A DNA stretch of 64,000 nt from Nitrosomonas sp. HPC101 (GCF_009833125.1 NZ_QRCC01000010.1:1-64000), one strand, 5' to 3'. Positions 8,677 to 19,349 are shown, counted from the first letter of the stretch. Notes: generated by a model not told the origin, from the sequence alone. Translations and numbers: made by a program.

Positions 8677-11373
8677 CTATACATTATTGTTATTTCCCGA
8701 CAAAATAGCGGAAATTTCCTGCATACCCAGTTCGGCCAGTTCCTCTTCTTCCAGGGAACCGAAGATGCTCAACAGGGCGGCTATTACCCCCGTCCAGCCG
8801 GTTTGATGACTGGCACCCAGTCCGGAGCCGTCTTCGCCGTGGAAGTATTCGTAGAACAGCAGATAATCCCGCCAGTGGGGGTCGGTCTGAAATTTCTCAG
8901 TGCCGCCAAATACAGGTCGTCGGCCATATTCATCCGGCAGGAAGATATGGAGTAGTCTTACGGCAATTATTCTCGCAACCTGGAACAGATTGCACTGTTT
9001 TCCAGATCCTGTTGGGCATTCGACCCGAAAATTTTCTCCGTAGTAAGCATACAGCGTCAACAGTGCGCTAATAATCAGAATGTTGATTGGCATCCAGACA
9101 GGGCCACGCCAGTTGGAGTTGCCGCCGAACATATTGCTGGTAGATTCTCCCGGCTGGTAATCTGCGGTAAACGTTTGTCCATTCCAGTGAAATGCGTAGG
9201 GGTGTTCCAGATGATATTTTGAGAGTGAACGGATGCCGTGGGGGCTCAGAAATTCCTGTTCATCGAGCATTTTTGTCAGTATCCGCCGTAATTTGTTTTC
9301 ATCCACGACTGCCAGCAGGCGGCGATTTTCAACACCGGGTTTGATCGGACAGAACAGATGGCGGGTCAGGTAATTCCGACGCTGGATCAGATCCTCGAAT
9401 AGTTTGGCTACTTGCGGCAGTTTGTCCAGCGTGGCTTCTTCAATGACAGTTACAGCACACAGCGGTAACAGGCCAACGAGAGAACGTACCTTGATACGAG
9501 TTGAGCGGCCATCCGGAAAGCGCAATACATTGTAGAAAAAACCCTCCTCATCATCCCACATGTCCCGGTGTTCATCACTAATATCCTGCATGGCAGCAGC
9601 AGTTGACATGAAACGCTTCAGATAGGACAGTGCCCTTTGTTCGTAACGATCAGGATCATGGAAACTCAGCTCCAGCGCAATCTGCAGCATATTCTGCGAA
9701 AACAAGGTCATCCATGCGGTGGCATCCGATTGCTCGATATGACCACCGGTCGGCAGTGGGGCGCTGCGGTCGAATATTCCGACATTATCCAGTCCCAGGA
9801 ATCCACCCTCATATACATTTTTATCTGGTTCACGGTGTGTTTCCCACCAGCAAAAATTTTTTTCCAGGCTGGCAAAAGCAGATTTCAGAAATGTCAGATC
9901 ATTCTGGCTGTGGTAATCCTGGCAGATCTGATAAACCATGTAGACGGCCCAAGCGTGAACCGGCGGATTCACATCACTGAAATTCCACTCGTAGGCCGGA
10001 ATTTGTCCATTCGGATGCTGATAGCGGTTTTCCAGGAACAGGTCGAGCTGCTGCTTGGCAAAGGTAGGGTCTATCATGGCCAGTGGCAGGGTATGGAAAG
10101 CCGAATCCCAGACGGCAAACCACGGATATTCCCATTTATCCGGCATGGAAATGATATCTCGGCATTGCATGTGTTCCCAATCAGTATTGCGCGTATTTTG
10201 CCTGGGATGTTCCTCCAGCCAGTGCTTTACGTCGAATTCGTAATATTGCTTGGACCATATCATGCCAGCCAGCGCCTGCCGCAGAATACGTTGCTGTTCC
10301 TCGTTTAATCTGTTATTGATCAGAGCGGCATAAAAATGATCCGCTTCTTTTTTTCTTTGACTAATGAGCTGATTGAAGTCAGCAAAATGGTTATTGGCAT
10401 TGGTCGATTTCGCGCGACACAGGCGCAGGCGAATTTCGCGGGTTTCTCCAGGGGGAATATTCAGCGCATAATCTGCTGCTGCTTTGGTGCCGTGACAGGC
10501 GGGATTGATGGCATCTGCCTGGCCAAGTACAACGTAGTTGTTGATACCATCCTTGGTATAGGGTCCGCTATTGTTGCTGTGAAACAGTCGCCAGGCATTG
10601 GTTTCATTTTCGCAAAACAGCAGCGTCGGATTATCCGCGCAGAATAGCTGATACTCGCCCAGCTCCTCATGTTTGGCGTGAATTGTCCGGCAGTTGTCTG
10701 GATTTTCTTGCCGGGACAGTTGTGGCCTGACTGAACCGGGTACCCACGACCAGGTATTGCGAAACCATAAAGTGGGTAATATTCGTAAATCCGCTGTTGC
10801 AGGGCCTCGATTGACAGCGGTGATGCGGATCAGGATATCTTCCGGTTCTGCCTTGGCATATTCCACGAAGATATCGAAATACCGGTTTTCATCAAAAATG
10901 CCAGTATCCAGTAATTCATATTCTGATTCCTGCCAGGAGCGCCGCCCGTTGGTGCTGACCAGATCTTCATAGGGATAAGCGGTCTGTGGATATTTGTAGA
11001 GATACTTCAGATAGCTGTGCGTGGGGGTGGCGTCCAGATAGAAATAATATTCTTTAACGTCTTCTCCATGATTGCCTTGCGGGTTAGTCAGGCCGAACAT
11101 ACGTTCTTTTAGCACCGGGTCGCGCCCGTTCCACAGCGCCAGTGCGAAACAGAGCAACTGACGGTTATCGCTGATACCGGCCAGACCATCCTCCCCCCAG
11201 CGGTAAGCGCGGGCACCGGATTGGTAATGTGAAAAATGATTCCAGGCATCACCGTTGCCACTGTAGTCCTCGCGCACTGTGCCCCACTGCCGCTCACTCA
11301 GGTAGGGTCCCCATTTTTTCCAGGGAATCTGTGTTTCATCGCATCGTTTGAGACGAGCGGATTCTTCTGTCAT
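8677..11373 (-). CDS. GH63-like glycoside hydrolase (alpha-glucosidase clan)
   Basis: The 898-residue protein has the (alpha/alpha)6-barrel hallmarks of the GH63 group, which in bacteria hydrolyses alpha-linked glucosides or glucosyl/mannosyl-glycerate. An N-terminal beta-sandwich-like region (about 1-340, with KKWGPYLSERQWGTVREDYS near the start) is followed by the catalytic barrel. The barrel carries WFAVWDSAFHTLPLAM (around 430-445), GQIPAYEWNFSDVNPPVHAW, and the C-terminal SNWRGPVWMPINILI. The Asp in WDSAFH is the likely general acid. There is no signal peptide, so it acts in the cytoplasm. It is last in the run glgC > GH57 > GH57 > GH63, 32 bases after its neighbour, which points to turnover of glycogen or a glucan-derived solute. 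Exact specificity is unknown. Confidence 0.85.
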   Translation of the reverse strand: MTEESARLKRCDETQIPWKKWGPYLSERQWGTVREDYSGNGDAWNHFSHYQSGARAYRWGEDGLAGISDNRQLLCFALALWNGRDPVLKERMFGLTNPQGNHGEDVKEYYFYLDATPTHSYLKYLYKYPQTAYPYEDLVSTNGRRSWQESEYELLDTGIFDENRYFDIFVEYAKAEPEDILIRITAVNRGPATADLRILPTLWFRNTWSWVPGSVRPQLSRQENPDNCRTIHAKHEELGEYQLFCADNPTLLFCENETNAWRLFHSNNSGPYTKDGINNYVVLGQADAINPACHGTKAAADYALNIPPGETREIRLRLCRAKSTNANNHFADFNQLISQRKKEADHFYAALINNRLNEEQQRILRQALAGMIWSKQYYEFDVKHWLEEHPRQNTRNTDWEHMQCRDIISMPDKWEYPWFAVWDSAFHTLPLAMIDPTFAKQQLDLFLENRYQHPNGQIPAYEWNFSDVNPPVHAWAVYMVYQICQDYHSQNDLTFLKSAFASLEKNFCWWETHREPDKNVYEGGFLGLDNVGIFDRSAPLPTGGHIEQSDATAWMTLFSQNMLQIALELSFHDPDRYEQRALSYLKRFMSTAAAMQDISDEHRDMWDDEEGFFYNVLRFPDGRSTRIKVRSLVGLLPLCAVTVIEEATLDKLPQVAKLFEDLIQRRNYLTRHLFCPIKPGVENRRLLAVVDENKLRRILTKMLDEQEFLSPHGIRSLSKYHLEHPYAFHWNGQTFTADYQPGESTSNMFGGNSNWRGPVWMPINILIISALLTLYAYYGENFRVECPTGSGKQCNLFQVARIIAVRLLHIFLPDEYGRRPVFGGTEKFQTDPHWRDYLLFYEYFHGEDGSGLGASHQTGWTGVIAALLSIFGSLEEEELAELGMQEISAILSGNNNNV

Positions 11374-11405
11374 GGTGTTATTCCATCATTCTTTATCGTG
11401 ACCGA

Positions 11406-13433
11406 TCAAGCGGAATTGTGCATTTTATTGAAATGAAGGGCGATATGTTGCGGGTCATTCGATACTTCCCAGCTGAACGTCAGTTTGATTGCCTGCATGA
11501 TTTTTTCAAATCCGCCCTCTGATTGGGAAACAGTGAAGTGTGGGCAGGCATGAAGTTTTGCCGCGGGCGTGATTTCAAGTGACAAGCTGCCGCCCAGTGT
11601 ATCGTCTTCCAGCGTAATGGCGGCCAGATCATCCAGTTCAATAGTATGTCCGAAACCGGACAGGGTAATGTGATTCCTGACATAACGTCCACCCGGCCCA
11701 TCACAACTGGGCATGGCCAGGTTGATTTCCGTTTGCATGCATCCGCCGGCTTTGCCGTGATATTCATAGATCACCAGCAACTGGTTGCCTGTAATCTGGA
11801 AACATTTACGGATTGGTGCGGAATCTGTCAGCGCCTGAAAAATGATTTTGCCCCCCTCTTTATCAGAGGATTGCGGTTGATAATTCAGTGGCGCACCATT
11901 CAGGCGATCAATAAAAAGGCGTTGCGCATGCGGATCCGGTTCCAGATCAGTCCGGCTGATAGCATGTTTGAAACTGATTCGGTCATGTGCAGATGCAATT
12001 CCCGCCTGGTGGTGGATTGATTGGTCTTGTGCCTTCAGTCGGATTTTGCGGTAATAATGCTCTGTCTGGCGGGTAAGGGTGTCGCCAAAATTATGTTTGA
12101 GCGGATAGCTGTCCAGCTCGCAGATGCTGGCGTTGCAGTCGAGTTTCAAAATTGCCTGTACAGTTCCGTTCTGCAGATAAATTTCTTCCGTGCCATCCAG
12201 ATCAGTATCTTCGCGATAGCAGGGATTGCGCGGCGCACATTGATCGAGTTGCGCTTCCAGTTCAATCAGGTTGTTGTAGATAGTGCGCCGCAAATGGGGT
12301 AAATATAAACCGCCAAACAGGCCGTGCCAGTAGGCATCGTTGGCCTGGGAAGCATACAGGCATTGCTGCATGGCAGATGTGCGCTGCCTGGTTGGCAGGT
12401 CGGCGTAACGCGCGGACAGGCTGAGCATGCGCTTGTGCATCCAGTTCGATTCGGGGTAGCGCGAGAAAAAATTTTTCCAGACACCTCCACGCAGAAAAGA
12501 TCTGGTGCGTTCGTATTGGCCTGTAGATTTGGCCTGTTGCACCAGGTCATCATAGATATGAGCGGGCTCGGCGGGTAGTGTCCACTCGTTCATTTCAATG
12601 TAAGAGGTGGTGGGGAGATAGATAATGCCGCGTGTTTTTTCACTGGCATGATAGTCTCGATAGCGCTGCAACCGGATATATGGAGACGCCAGTACACCCT
12701 GAATAAATTGTTCCAGCCAGCCTCGCTCGTACACCCATTGGTAGGTTTCTGGCCAGATACCAAATTTCTCAATGTCATCGAAGTAGATTGCAGCGGGTTG
12801 ATGTCCGTTTGTGGATTGGTCGATCAGCGATTCGATATAGGTAATCGCTTCCGGTGCGGGAGAAAACGGGAGCCGATAGCGCAGCGCTTCGGAAATGGGA
12901 AAAAGATCGAGGGTGCGGTAATCTTCTTCAGTCGTGAAGTAACCGTTAAGATCTGCCTTGTTTTTTCCGGCGCAGATGAAATGATAGTCATCCACGATCA
13001 CATAGCGGATACCACAACGTGTCAGAGCAGGAATAACTGTGGATTCCCATACACGTTCAGTCAGCCAGGCACCTTGTGGAGACTGTCCCAGCTTTTTCCT
13101 GAGTTTGCTGAAAAATGTCCTGAGCTGACCGACGCGATCCCGCTCGGGAATGGCTGCCAGCACCGGCTCGGTATAGCCCGCACCGAACAGTTCGATCTGC
13201 CCGCGTGCGGCCATTTCGCGTAACAGAGCCATATCCTGTGGATAATGCTCAAACAAAAAATCCAGTAACCAGCCAGAAAAATGGATAGCAAAATGAAACT
13301 CCGGGTAGCGGTACAAGGTTTGCAGGAAGGGCTTGTAACAGCGCTCATGTGCGTCAATGACAACATCAGGGAAATTGCCGATCGGTTGGTGGGCGTGGAC
13401 ACCAAATAGCAATGATACGGATGCAGTCATCAA
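11406..13433 (-). CDS. GH57 alpha-amylase / 4-alpha-glucanotransferase
   Basis: This 675-residue protein belongs to glycoside hydrolase family 57, in the subgroup of the Thermococcus 4-alpha-glucanotransferase. The N-terminal catalytic barrel begins with LLFGVHAHQPIGNFP. It has the nucleophile motif WLTERVWES (about residues 123-131) and the acid/base motif IYFDDIEKFGIWP (about 217-229). The remaining 350 residues match the two beta-rich C-terminal domains (DUF1925/DUF1926 type) seen in glucanotransferases. No signal peptide is present. It would rearrange or shorten alpha-1,4 glucans in the cytoplasm. It sits 131 bases after the second GH57 gene and 32 bases before the GH63 gene on the same strand. 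Confidence 0.88.
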   Translation of the reverse strand: MMTASVSLLFGVHAHQPIGNFPDVVIDAHERCYKPFLQTLYRYPEFHFAIHFSGWLLDFLFEHYPQDMALLREMAARGQIELFGAGYTEPVLAAIPERDRVGQLRTFFSKLRKKLGQSPQGAWLTERVWESTVIPALTRCGIRYVIVDDYHFICAGKNKADLNGYFTTEEDYRTLDLFPISEALRYRLPFSPAPEAITYIESLIDQSTNGHQPAAIYFDDIEKFGIWPETYQWVYERGWLEQFIQGVLASPYIRLQRYRDYHASEKTRGIIYLPTTSYIEMNEWTLPAEPAHIYDDLVQQAKSTGQYERTRSFLRGGVWKNFFSRYPESNWMHKRMLSLSARYADLPTRQRTSAMQQCLYASQANDAYWHGLFGGLYLPHLRRTIYNNLIELEAQLDQCAPRNPCYREDTDLDGTEEIYLQNGTVQAILKLDCNASICELDSYPLKHNFGDTLTRQTEHYYRKIRLKAQDQSIHHQAGIASAHDRISFKHAISRTDLEPDPHAQRLFIDRLNGAPLNYQPQSSDKEGGKIIFQALTDSAPIRKCFQITGNQLLVIYEYHGKAGGCMQTEINLAMPSCDGPGGRYVRNHITLSGFGHTIELDDLAAITLEDDTLGGSLSLEITPAAKLHACPHFTVSQSEGGFEKIMQAIKLTFSWEVSNDPQHIALHFNKMHNSA

Positions 13434-13564
13434 AATATCCTTAAATGTTTATCGGCTGTTCATGTCGCAGGTGTTTTGAGAGGATCTTGTTTTATCCGCT
13501 GATCTTGTTAAATTTTTATTTAAAGCCAAAGGTGTTTGGAAAATCCTTGTCTGTATTCCTGTTT

Positions 13565-15283
13565 TCAGGAGGCGTGCCGCATCGCGCCACCCTCGCCAGT
13601 GGATGTGCCGCCATGACTAATAGGTTTGAGAATGGTCATCGGAGCGGGTATGTTCAGCAGGCGGTAAAGATTGGCGAGATTTTTGCGAAAGGCCAGATCA
13701 AAACTTCCTACCGAATGAGGTGAATTGTAATCACCAAACCACCAGAACCAGTCAGAGCTTTCACATGAGGCGAGTTGTTGCCCGGCAGCCACTTTTTCTT
13801 CGTCGGTCAGCCGCGCGCTTTGCATAACAAGATCGTAGCTTTGTTTGGCGACACACAGTAAATCCCACGCCAGGTTTTTATCGTGATCCCCTATCCAGGT
13901 GGAAAAATTGCCATATACCCAGCTGCCAGCAGTCAAAGTGGTTAATCGGGTAATTTCAACTTTGTTTTCAGAGAGTCTGGTTATGTGCTCATGGAAGGTG
14001 GTTGTACGGATATCTGTGTTGTTTTCGAGCATTCCATACAGATCATCCAGAAAATAGTAGCCGTTGTAAGGATAGGATTCCCAGGCATTTTCTCCATCGA
14101 GAATAATGCTGACAATCGGTGCAGGATTACTGTTTGTCTCGTTATGAATCTGTTCGAGCCGTTGCACGAAATTTTCAGCGGCATCGCGCCCGAACCATTT
14201 TGAATATTCGAACCCGATCATGTCGGATAGCTGATCATCCCGATAGAAGCACAGAATGCTGCTGTTTCCGGATTCAAACCGGTAAGGACGGTAAAGATAG
14301 TCGCTACGGGCAGGCAGGGGTTGATCAGGATGGGATTTTTGCAGGCTGTTGGCTAGTACGCCCTCACCACTGGCGCACCACTGGCGCTTGTGCTCGATCA
14401 GGATATCAAGTAGTGGTTCCGATATCGATCCCTCGGCAGGCCATATACCGGAAGGTTCGTTGCCAAAACGTTTCTGATGACTGTCAATGGCTGATTGCAA
14501 ATGAAACGCTACCCGGTTGCGCCCGCCAGGATAGACTGAATTGGCCGGCAGTTGGGTTTCGGGGAGGCTTTCCCGGGCGGAAGCGAAATCAATCAGCAGC
14601 GGTGCAAGCGGGTGGTAATGCGGCGTAGTGGAAAGCTCGATCTGGCCAGATTCTGCCAGTTTACGATAGCGTGGAATAATACCCTGGATGAGTTCACCAA
14701 TAAGGTTAAACAGGAGGATACGGTCACCATGGCTGAACAGTTTTTCCTGTGCCATTAGATGGACGATACACTCGTTTTCACGGCGCACGCTCTCACCCAT
14801 CCAGGCAAGGTGGTACCATACCAGCAGATCTGCCAGATATTGGCCGGAAGCATACATCAGCTCCTTGTCATTCGTCTTTTGCAGATGATCATACAAATCA
14901 CGTAGATGCTGATAAGCTGGATAAGGCTTGAGCATGGTTTCGTGATTGTTCAGGAAGCAGCTGTTCAGAATCAGCAGACGCTCACCGGGAGAAATATGAT
15001 CAAAATCCGGTACAGAGAGCAGGCGCAGCAATGGATCACGTATTGTGCCACTGGCAAACTGCTCGCTGTAATCTTCCAGTTGATCCAGCAGTATGGGTAC
15101 AAAATTTACCACCAGTCGGATACCTGGATGATTTTCAAGGTGGTGCGCCATATCGGTATAGTCTTTGATGGCGTGCAGATACACCCACGGCAGCATGAAT
15201 TCGCCAGTTTTGTAATCCCGATAGTCCGGTTGGTGCATGTGCCAGAGCAACACGAGGTCGAGTTTGGAAGAAGGGTTAGTCAT
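13565..15283 (-). CDS. GH57 family glycoside hydrolase (amylase/amylopullulanase type)
   Basis: A second GH57 enzyme, 572 residues, from a different subgroup than its neighbour. It opens with DLVLLWHMHQPDYRD, carries the nucleophile motif GIWPAEGSISEP (about residue 255) and the acid/base motif SIILDGENAWESYPYNG (about 395-405). It ends with a helical region containing SCESSDWFWWFGDY, characteristic of this subgroup. There is no signal peptide and no C-terminal carbohydrate module. It most probably cleaves alpha-1,4 or alpha-1,6 bonds in intracellular glucan. It lies 49 bases after glgC on the same strand and is very likely co-transcribed with it. Confidence 0.87.
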   Translation of the reverse strand: MTNPSSKLDLVLLWHMHQPDYRDYKTGEFMLPWVYLHAIKDYTDMAHHLENHPGIRLVVNFVPILLDQLEDYSEQFASGTIRDPLLRLLSVPDFDHISPGERLLILNSCFLNNHETMLKPYPAYQHLRDLYDHLQKTNDKELMYASGQYLADLLVWYHLAWMGESVRRENECIVHLMAQEKLFSHGDRILLFNLIGELIQGIIPRYRKLAESGQIELSTTPHYHPLAPLLIDFASARESLPETQLPANSVYPGGRNRVAFHLQSAIDSHQKRFGNEPSGIWPAEGSISEPLLDILIEHKRQWCASGEGVLANSLQKSHPDQPLPARSDYLYRPYRFESGNSSILCFYRDDQLSDMIGFEYSKWFGRDAAENFVQRLEQIHNETNSNPAPIVSIILDGENAWESYPYNGYYFLDDLYGMLENNTDIRTTTFHEHITRLSENKVEITRLTTLTAGSWVYGNFSTWIGDHDKNLAWDLLCVAKQSYDLVMQSARLTDEEKVAAGQQLASCESSDWFWWFGDYNSPHSVGSFDLAFRKNLANLYRLLNIPAPMTILKPISHGGTSTGEGGAMRHAS

Positions 15284-15332
15284 GGCATATCAAATTATGT
15301 ACAGGAAATTGACAGTAAACTGAATTGTAATG

Positions 15333-16634
15333 TCAACGGGTATAGTGAACACGTTGCCTTAGCATTTCCGGTGTAATCAAGGTAATCCCATTATCCGTGA
15401 CATAAAAATGCTTTTTGTCTTCTTCGGGATCAAAGCCGACTTCAAGATCTTCTGGAATGTCGCATTCTTTTTCCACGATGACCCGTCTGAGATGCGTATG
15501 TTGACCGATATAGACATTGGGAAGGATGACAGAATCCTCAACTGTGCTGTAACTGCATACCTGTACATCAGAGAATAACAGGGAACGACGTATTGTTGCC
15601 CCGCTGATAATGCATCCGCCTGATACCATCGAATCCAGTGCCTGGCCACGGCGATCATTGTCATCAAACACGAATTTGGCGGGTGGCAGCTGCTCCTGAT
15701 AGGTCCATATTGGCCAGTCTTCATCGTACAGGTTCAGATTTGGTGTGACGGTGGTAAGATCGATATTGGCTTCCCAGTAGGCATCCACCGTGCCGACATC
15801 ACGCCAGTAGGGAATACCCGAGGCCATATTGACGCAACTATTCTGAAAACGGTGTGCGTAGACTTGAATATTGCTCGCCACCAGACGGGGTATCACATCT
15901 TTGCCGAAATCGTGCGATGACTGATCCATATCGTGATCCAGGATCAGCTGTTCGTACAAAAATTTTGCGTTAAAGACATAAATACCCATACTGATCAGGG
16001 CGTGCCCGGGTTTACCGGGAATCGGAGCGGGATGGGCCGGTTTTTCGGTAAAACTGACGATGCGCCCGTTATCGTCAACTGCCATGACGCCGAACGCGCT
16101 GGCATCTTCAAGCGGAACTTCCAGACAGGCAATCGTTAAATCTGCCTGCTTCTCAACGTGTTCCGCCAGTATTTGTCCATAATCCATTTTGTAGATGTGA
16201 TCACCACCCAGAACCAGTACGTATCCGGGATTATGCGTGCGAATAATGTCAAGATTTTGAAAGACGGCATCAGCGGTGCCCCGGTACCAGGTTTCTTCAT
16301 CGGTACGTTGCTGAGCGGGCAACAACTCAATGAATTCTTTGAATCGTCCGTCGAGAAAACTCCAGCCGCGCTGGATGTGACGTATCAGGCTCTGTGCTTT
16401 GTACTGCGTAACGACGCCGATCCGGCGTACACCCGAGTTGACACAATTGGACAACGTGAAATCAATGATACGGAATTTGCCGCCGAAAGGGACGGCCGGT
16501 TTTGCACGCCAATCGGTCAAGTTCTTAAGGCGTGTCCCGCGTCCACCTGCAAGGATCAGTGCCAGTGTGTTTCGGGTCAGTGTGCTAACAAAGCGCGGGT
16601 TCTCATTCATCTGGACTGCCTGTTGAACGTTCAT
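15333..16634 (-). CDS. glgC: Glucose-1-phosphate adenylyltransferase
   Basis: ADP-glucose pyrophosphorylase makes ADP-glucose from glucose-1-phosphate and ATP, the committed step of bacterial glycogen synthesis. The protein has 433 residues, normal for the family. It shows the nucleotide-binding signature LILAGGRGTRLKNLT, then KPAVPFGGKFRIIDFTLSN, WYRGTADAVFQNL and VLGGDHIYKMDY. The C-terminal half has the left-handed beta-helix pattern (GGCIISGATIRRSLLF). GTGAGGTCACC lies just upstream of ATG 16634 and supports that start. It heads a minus-strand run with two GH57 enzymes and a GH63-like enzyme, and is divergent from glgB. It is usually controlled allosterically by fructose-type effectors; nothing in the DNA indicates a specific regulator. 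Confidence 0.96.
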   Translation of the reverse strand: MNVQQAVQMNENPRFVSTLTRNTLALILAGGRGTRLKNLTDWRAKPAVPFGGKFRIIDFTLSNCVNSGVRRIGVVTQYKAQSLIRHIQRGWSFLDGRFKEFIELLPAQQRTDEETWYRGTADAVFQNLDIIRTHNPGYVLVLGGDHIYKMDYGQILAEHVEKQADLTIACLEVPLEDASAFGVMAVDDNGRIVSFTEKPAHPAPIPGKPGHALISMGIYVFNAKFLYEQLILDHDMDQSSHDFGKDVIPRLVASNIQVYAHRFQNSCVNMASGIPYWRDVGTVDAYWEANIDLTTVTPNLNLYDEDWPIWTYQEQLPPAKFVFDDNDRRGQALDSMVSGGCIISGATIRRSLLFSDVQVCSYSTVEDSVILPNVYIGQHTHLRRVIVEKECDIPEDLEVGFDPEEDKKHFYVTDNGITLITPEMLRQRVHYTR

Positions 16635-16726
16635 GGTGACCTCACTGATTTGCAGTGTTTAAAAAAACCGCATACCCTGTATTTTCCATATTCATCTTAC
16701 TTGATCCGAATAACCATTACCAGCCG

Positions 16727-18946
16727 ATGCTGTGTGATAGCGAGCCCATGCCAATGAAGTCTTTGCCTTTCCCATCTCGAGATTCAGCAGGTGATTCCAT
16801 GCAGTCGTTGTTACTGGCTGCGAGATTGCACGACCCTGGTTCCTTTCTGGGGGTGCACTCTGTCCCGGACGGCCAGCTTGCCAGAGTATTCCAACCATAT
16901 ATGTCGCGTGTGTGGCTCCAGACCTCGTCAGGTTTTCAGCCTATGGAGCGCGTGCACGATGACGGCATTTTTGAATGGAAAGGAGATAATATTGTGCAGC
17001 CTTGTTTGCTGCGTCTGGAAAATGCGGAAACTGGAGTGATTGAAGAGCGTCATGATCTTTACGCTTTTCCAGTACAGATTTCGGGTCACGATCTGTATTT
17101 GTTCAATGAAGGGCGTTTGCTCCAGGCGTACCACATGCTGGGTGCACATCCGGTCAGAAATCAGGGAATTGCAGGGATCCGTTTTGCCGTGTGGGCACCG
17201 AATGCCGAACGGGTAAGTGTGGTCGGTGATTTCAACCGCTGGGACGGGCGGATACACCCGATGATTTCGCGCGGCGCTAGTGGCGTCTGGGAATTGTTTA
17301 TCCCGGATCTGCCTGGAGGTGTGCTGTACAAATATGAAATCCGCAATCGTGCCACCGGCGGAATATTGCTCAAAACCGATCCTTATGCGACCCACTGTGA
17401 ATTGCGTCCCGGTACGGCTGCATTGACGCCGAAAGAAAATTACTATCACTGGCAGGATGGTGACTGGATGGTCCGGCGTAAAAACCTGGATTGGCTGCAT
17501 GCTCCGATAAACATCTATGAACTGCATGCCGGTTCGTGGAAGCGTCATCCGGATGGCCGTTTTTATTCCTATCAGGAATTGGCGGATCATCTGATTCCGT
17601 ATTTACAGGACATGGGTTATACCTATGTTGAACTGCTGCCGTTGTCGGAGCACCCGCTGGATGAATCCTGGGGCTACCAGACTACCGGCTATTTTGCCGT
17701 AACCAGTCGCTACGGCAGCCCGGAAGCATTCATGCATTTTGTAGATCGCTGTCATCGGGCCGGGATCGGTGTGATTCTCGACTGGGTACCGGCACATTTT
17801 CCGCAGGACAGCTTTTCGCTGGCACGTTTTGACGGTACTGCGCTGTATGAACATGCCGATCCGCGTCTTGGTTATCACCATGACTGGGGAACATACATTT
17901 TCAATTATGGCCGCAATGAGGTGAAATCCTTTCTGCTGTCCAGCGCCCATTTCTGGTTGTCGGTTTATCATCTGGACGGGTTGCGCGTCGATGCCGTCGC
18001 TTCCATGCTGTATCTGGATTATTCGCGCGATGAAGGGGAATGGCTGCCTAATCGGCATGGTGGGCGGGAAAATCTGGATGCTATTGATTTCTTGCGCGAA
18101 CTTAACGTCATGGTGCATGGTGAATTTCCCGGTGCGCTGACATTTGCCGAAGAATCAACTTCCTGGCCGGCAGTCTCCCGTCCGGCTTACCTCGGCGGAC
18201 TGGGTTTTTCGATGAAGTGGAACATGGGTTGGATGAATGACACACTGCGCTATTTGCAGCATGATCCAGTGCATCGGCGTTTTCACCATAACGAACTGAC
18301 GTTTCACCAGCTCTATGCCTACTCGGAAAATTTTGTGCTGCCGTTGTCGCATGACGAAGTGGTGCATGGCAAGAAATCCCTGCTTGATAAAATGCCCGGC
18401 GATGCCTGGCAGAAATTTGCCAATCTGCGCCTGTTGCTAACCTACCAGATGACTTGCCCGGGTAAAAAAATCAACTTCATGGGCAACGAATTTGGCCAGG
18501 GGCGTGAATGGCGGGTCGGCCATGAATTGGACTGGTACCTGCTGGCGCGCGATCAGCATCGTGGCATACAGGGATTGATGCGTGACCTGAACCGGCTTTA
18601 TCTCAATACCCCGGCGTTGCATGAACTGGATTTTTTTCCGGAAGGGTTTGTGTGGATTGATTGCCACGATGTCGAACAATCGGTCATCAGTTACCAGCGG
18701 CGTGCGCGAGATGGTTCGCAAGTACTGGTCATCCTGAACTTCACCCCGGTGCCACGTACCAGTTATCGTGTCGGCGTGCCGGAATCCCGCACCTACCAGG
18801 AAATCTTTAACAGCGATTCAGAACATTATGGTGGCAGTAATACCGGCAACGCCGGCAACCTTGAACCCACCGGGCAATCCTGGTCCGGCTGGCAGGATTC
18901 TGTGCTGATCACACTGCCGCCGCTGGCGGGGATGATTCTGGTTTGA
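16727..18946 (+). CDS. glgB: 1,4-alpha-glucan branching enzyme
   Basis: The GH13 branching enzyme introduces alpha-1,6 branches into glycogen. It contains an N-terminal family-48 carbohydrate-binding module ([20 protein letters not shown]), the TIM barrel ([12 protein letters not shown]) and the catalytic triad motifs [22 protein letters not shown] and [10 protein letters not shown], with a C-terminal beta domain. The frame is open from 16655, only 20 bases from the divergent glgC start, which leaves no room for promoters. I therefore prefer an internal start: ATG 16727, or 16748/16754. The product is about 740 residues, as expected for the long N-terminus subgroup. No glgA (synthase) or glgP is adjacent, so the pathway must be completed elsewhere in the genome. 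Confidence 0.94.
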   Translation: MLCDSEPMPMKSLPFPSRDSAGDSMQSLLLAARLHDPGSFLGVHSVPDGQLARVFQPYMSRVWLQTSSGFQPMERVHDDGIFEWKGDNIVQPCLLRLENAETGVIEERHDLYAFPVQISGHDLYLFNEGRLLQAYHMLGAHPVRNQGIAGIRFAVWAPNAERVSVVGDFNRWDGRIHPMISRGASGVWELFIPDLPGGVLYKYEIRNRATGGILLKTDPYATHCELRPGTAALTPKENYYHWQDGDWMVRRKNLDWLHAPINIYELHAGSWKRHPDGRFYSYQELADHLIPYLQDMGYTYVELLPLSEHPLDESWGYQTTGYFAVTSRYGSPEAFMHFVDRCHRAGIGVILDWVPAHFPQDSFSLARFDGTALYEHADPRLGYHHDWGTYIFNYGRNEVKSFLLSSAHFWLSVYHLDGLRVDAVASMLYLDYSRDEGEWLPNRHGGRENLDAIDFLRELNVMVHGEFPGALTFAEESTSWPAVSRPAYLGGLGFSMKWNMGWMNDTLRYLQHDPVHRRFHHNELTFHQLYAYSENFVLPLSHDEVVHGKKSLLDKMPGDAWQKFANLRLLLTYQMTCPGKKINFMGNEFGQGREWRVGHELDWYLLARDQHRGIQGLMRDLNRLYLNTPALHELDFFPEGFVWIDCHDVEQSVISYQRRARDGSQVLVILNFTPVPRTSYRVGVPESRTYQEIFNSDSEHYGGSNTGNAGNLEPTGQSWSGWQDSVLITLPPLAGMILV

Positions 18947-19318
18947 TGGCGTTGACTGGTTGCGAACATCGGCCTACTAGCTGCTGGAAGTCTTGCTCTT
19001 GCTGCTACCTTTGCTGCATCATGCAGACGCCTTCTTCAAATGTCCGTTACGCACAGTATTGCTGCAGTACTTGGTCAGTATGCTATTGTTGGTGACGAAA
19101 AACAGCACGTATTCGAATAGATCCGATTCCGCCCGGAAGCTGCGAGCAGGCCAGATTTTTGTAACGGTTGCGGGATTGCTATGGCGATTGCCATTTCCCA
19201 TGACGCCTGAAAATTTCACGGATATTTCATCTTCATCCTCTCGAATTTTCCATTCAATAAAAACTTACCCTGTTTTTTATCCTCCAATCTGGCAGAATTT
19301 TTTACAATTTTTTAAGGA
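18947..19318 (+). other. Gene-free spacer between glgB and copA
   Basis: Both strands have short open stretches (for example 19019-19219 minus), but none has a ribosome site, family resemblance or coding look. It probably contains only the upstream control region of copA. Confidence 0.5.
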
Positions 19319-19349
19319 TTGACATCTGATCTGCGCGCAGAGGTAAGGT
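19319..19349 (+). promoter_or_regulatory. Candidate MerR/CueR-type promoter of copA
   Basis: A perfect -35 hexamer TTGACA (19319-19324) is followed after 19 bases by a weak -10-like TAAGGT (19344-19349). The 19-base spacer holds a 12-bp palindrome TCTGCGCGCAGA (19330-19341). Over-long 19-20 bp spacers with a dyad are the hallmark of MerR-family metal-responsive promoters such as the CueR target copA. The poor -10 and the lack of a visible cueR gene keep this tentative. Confidence 0.45.
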
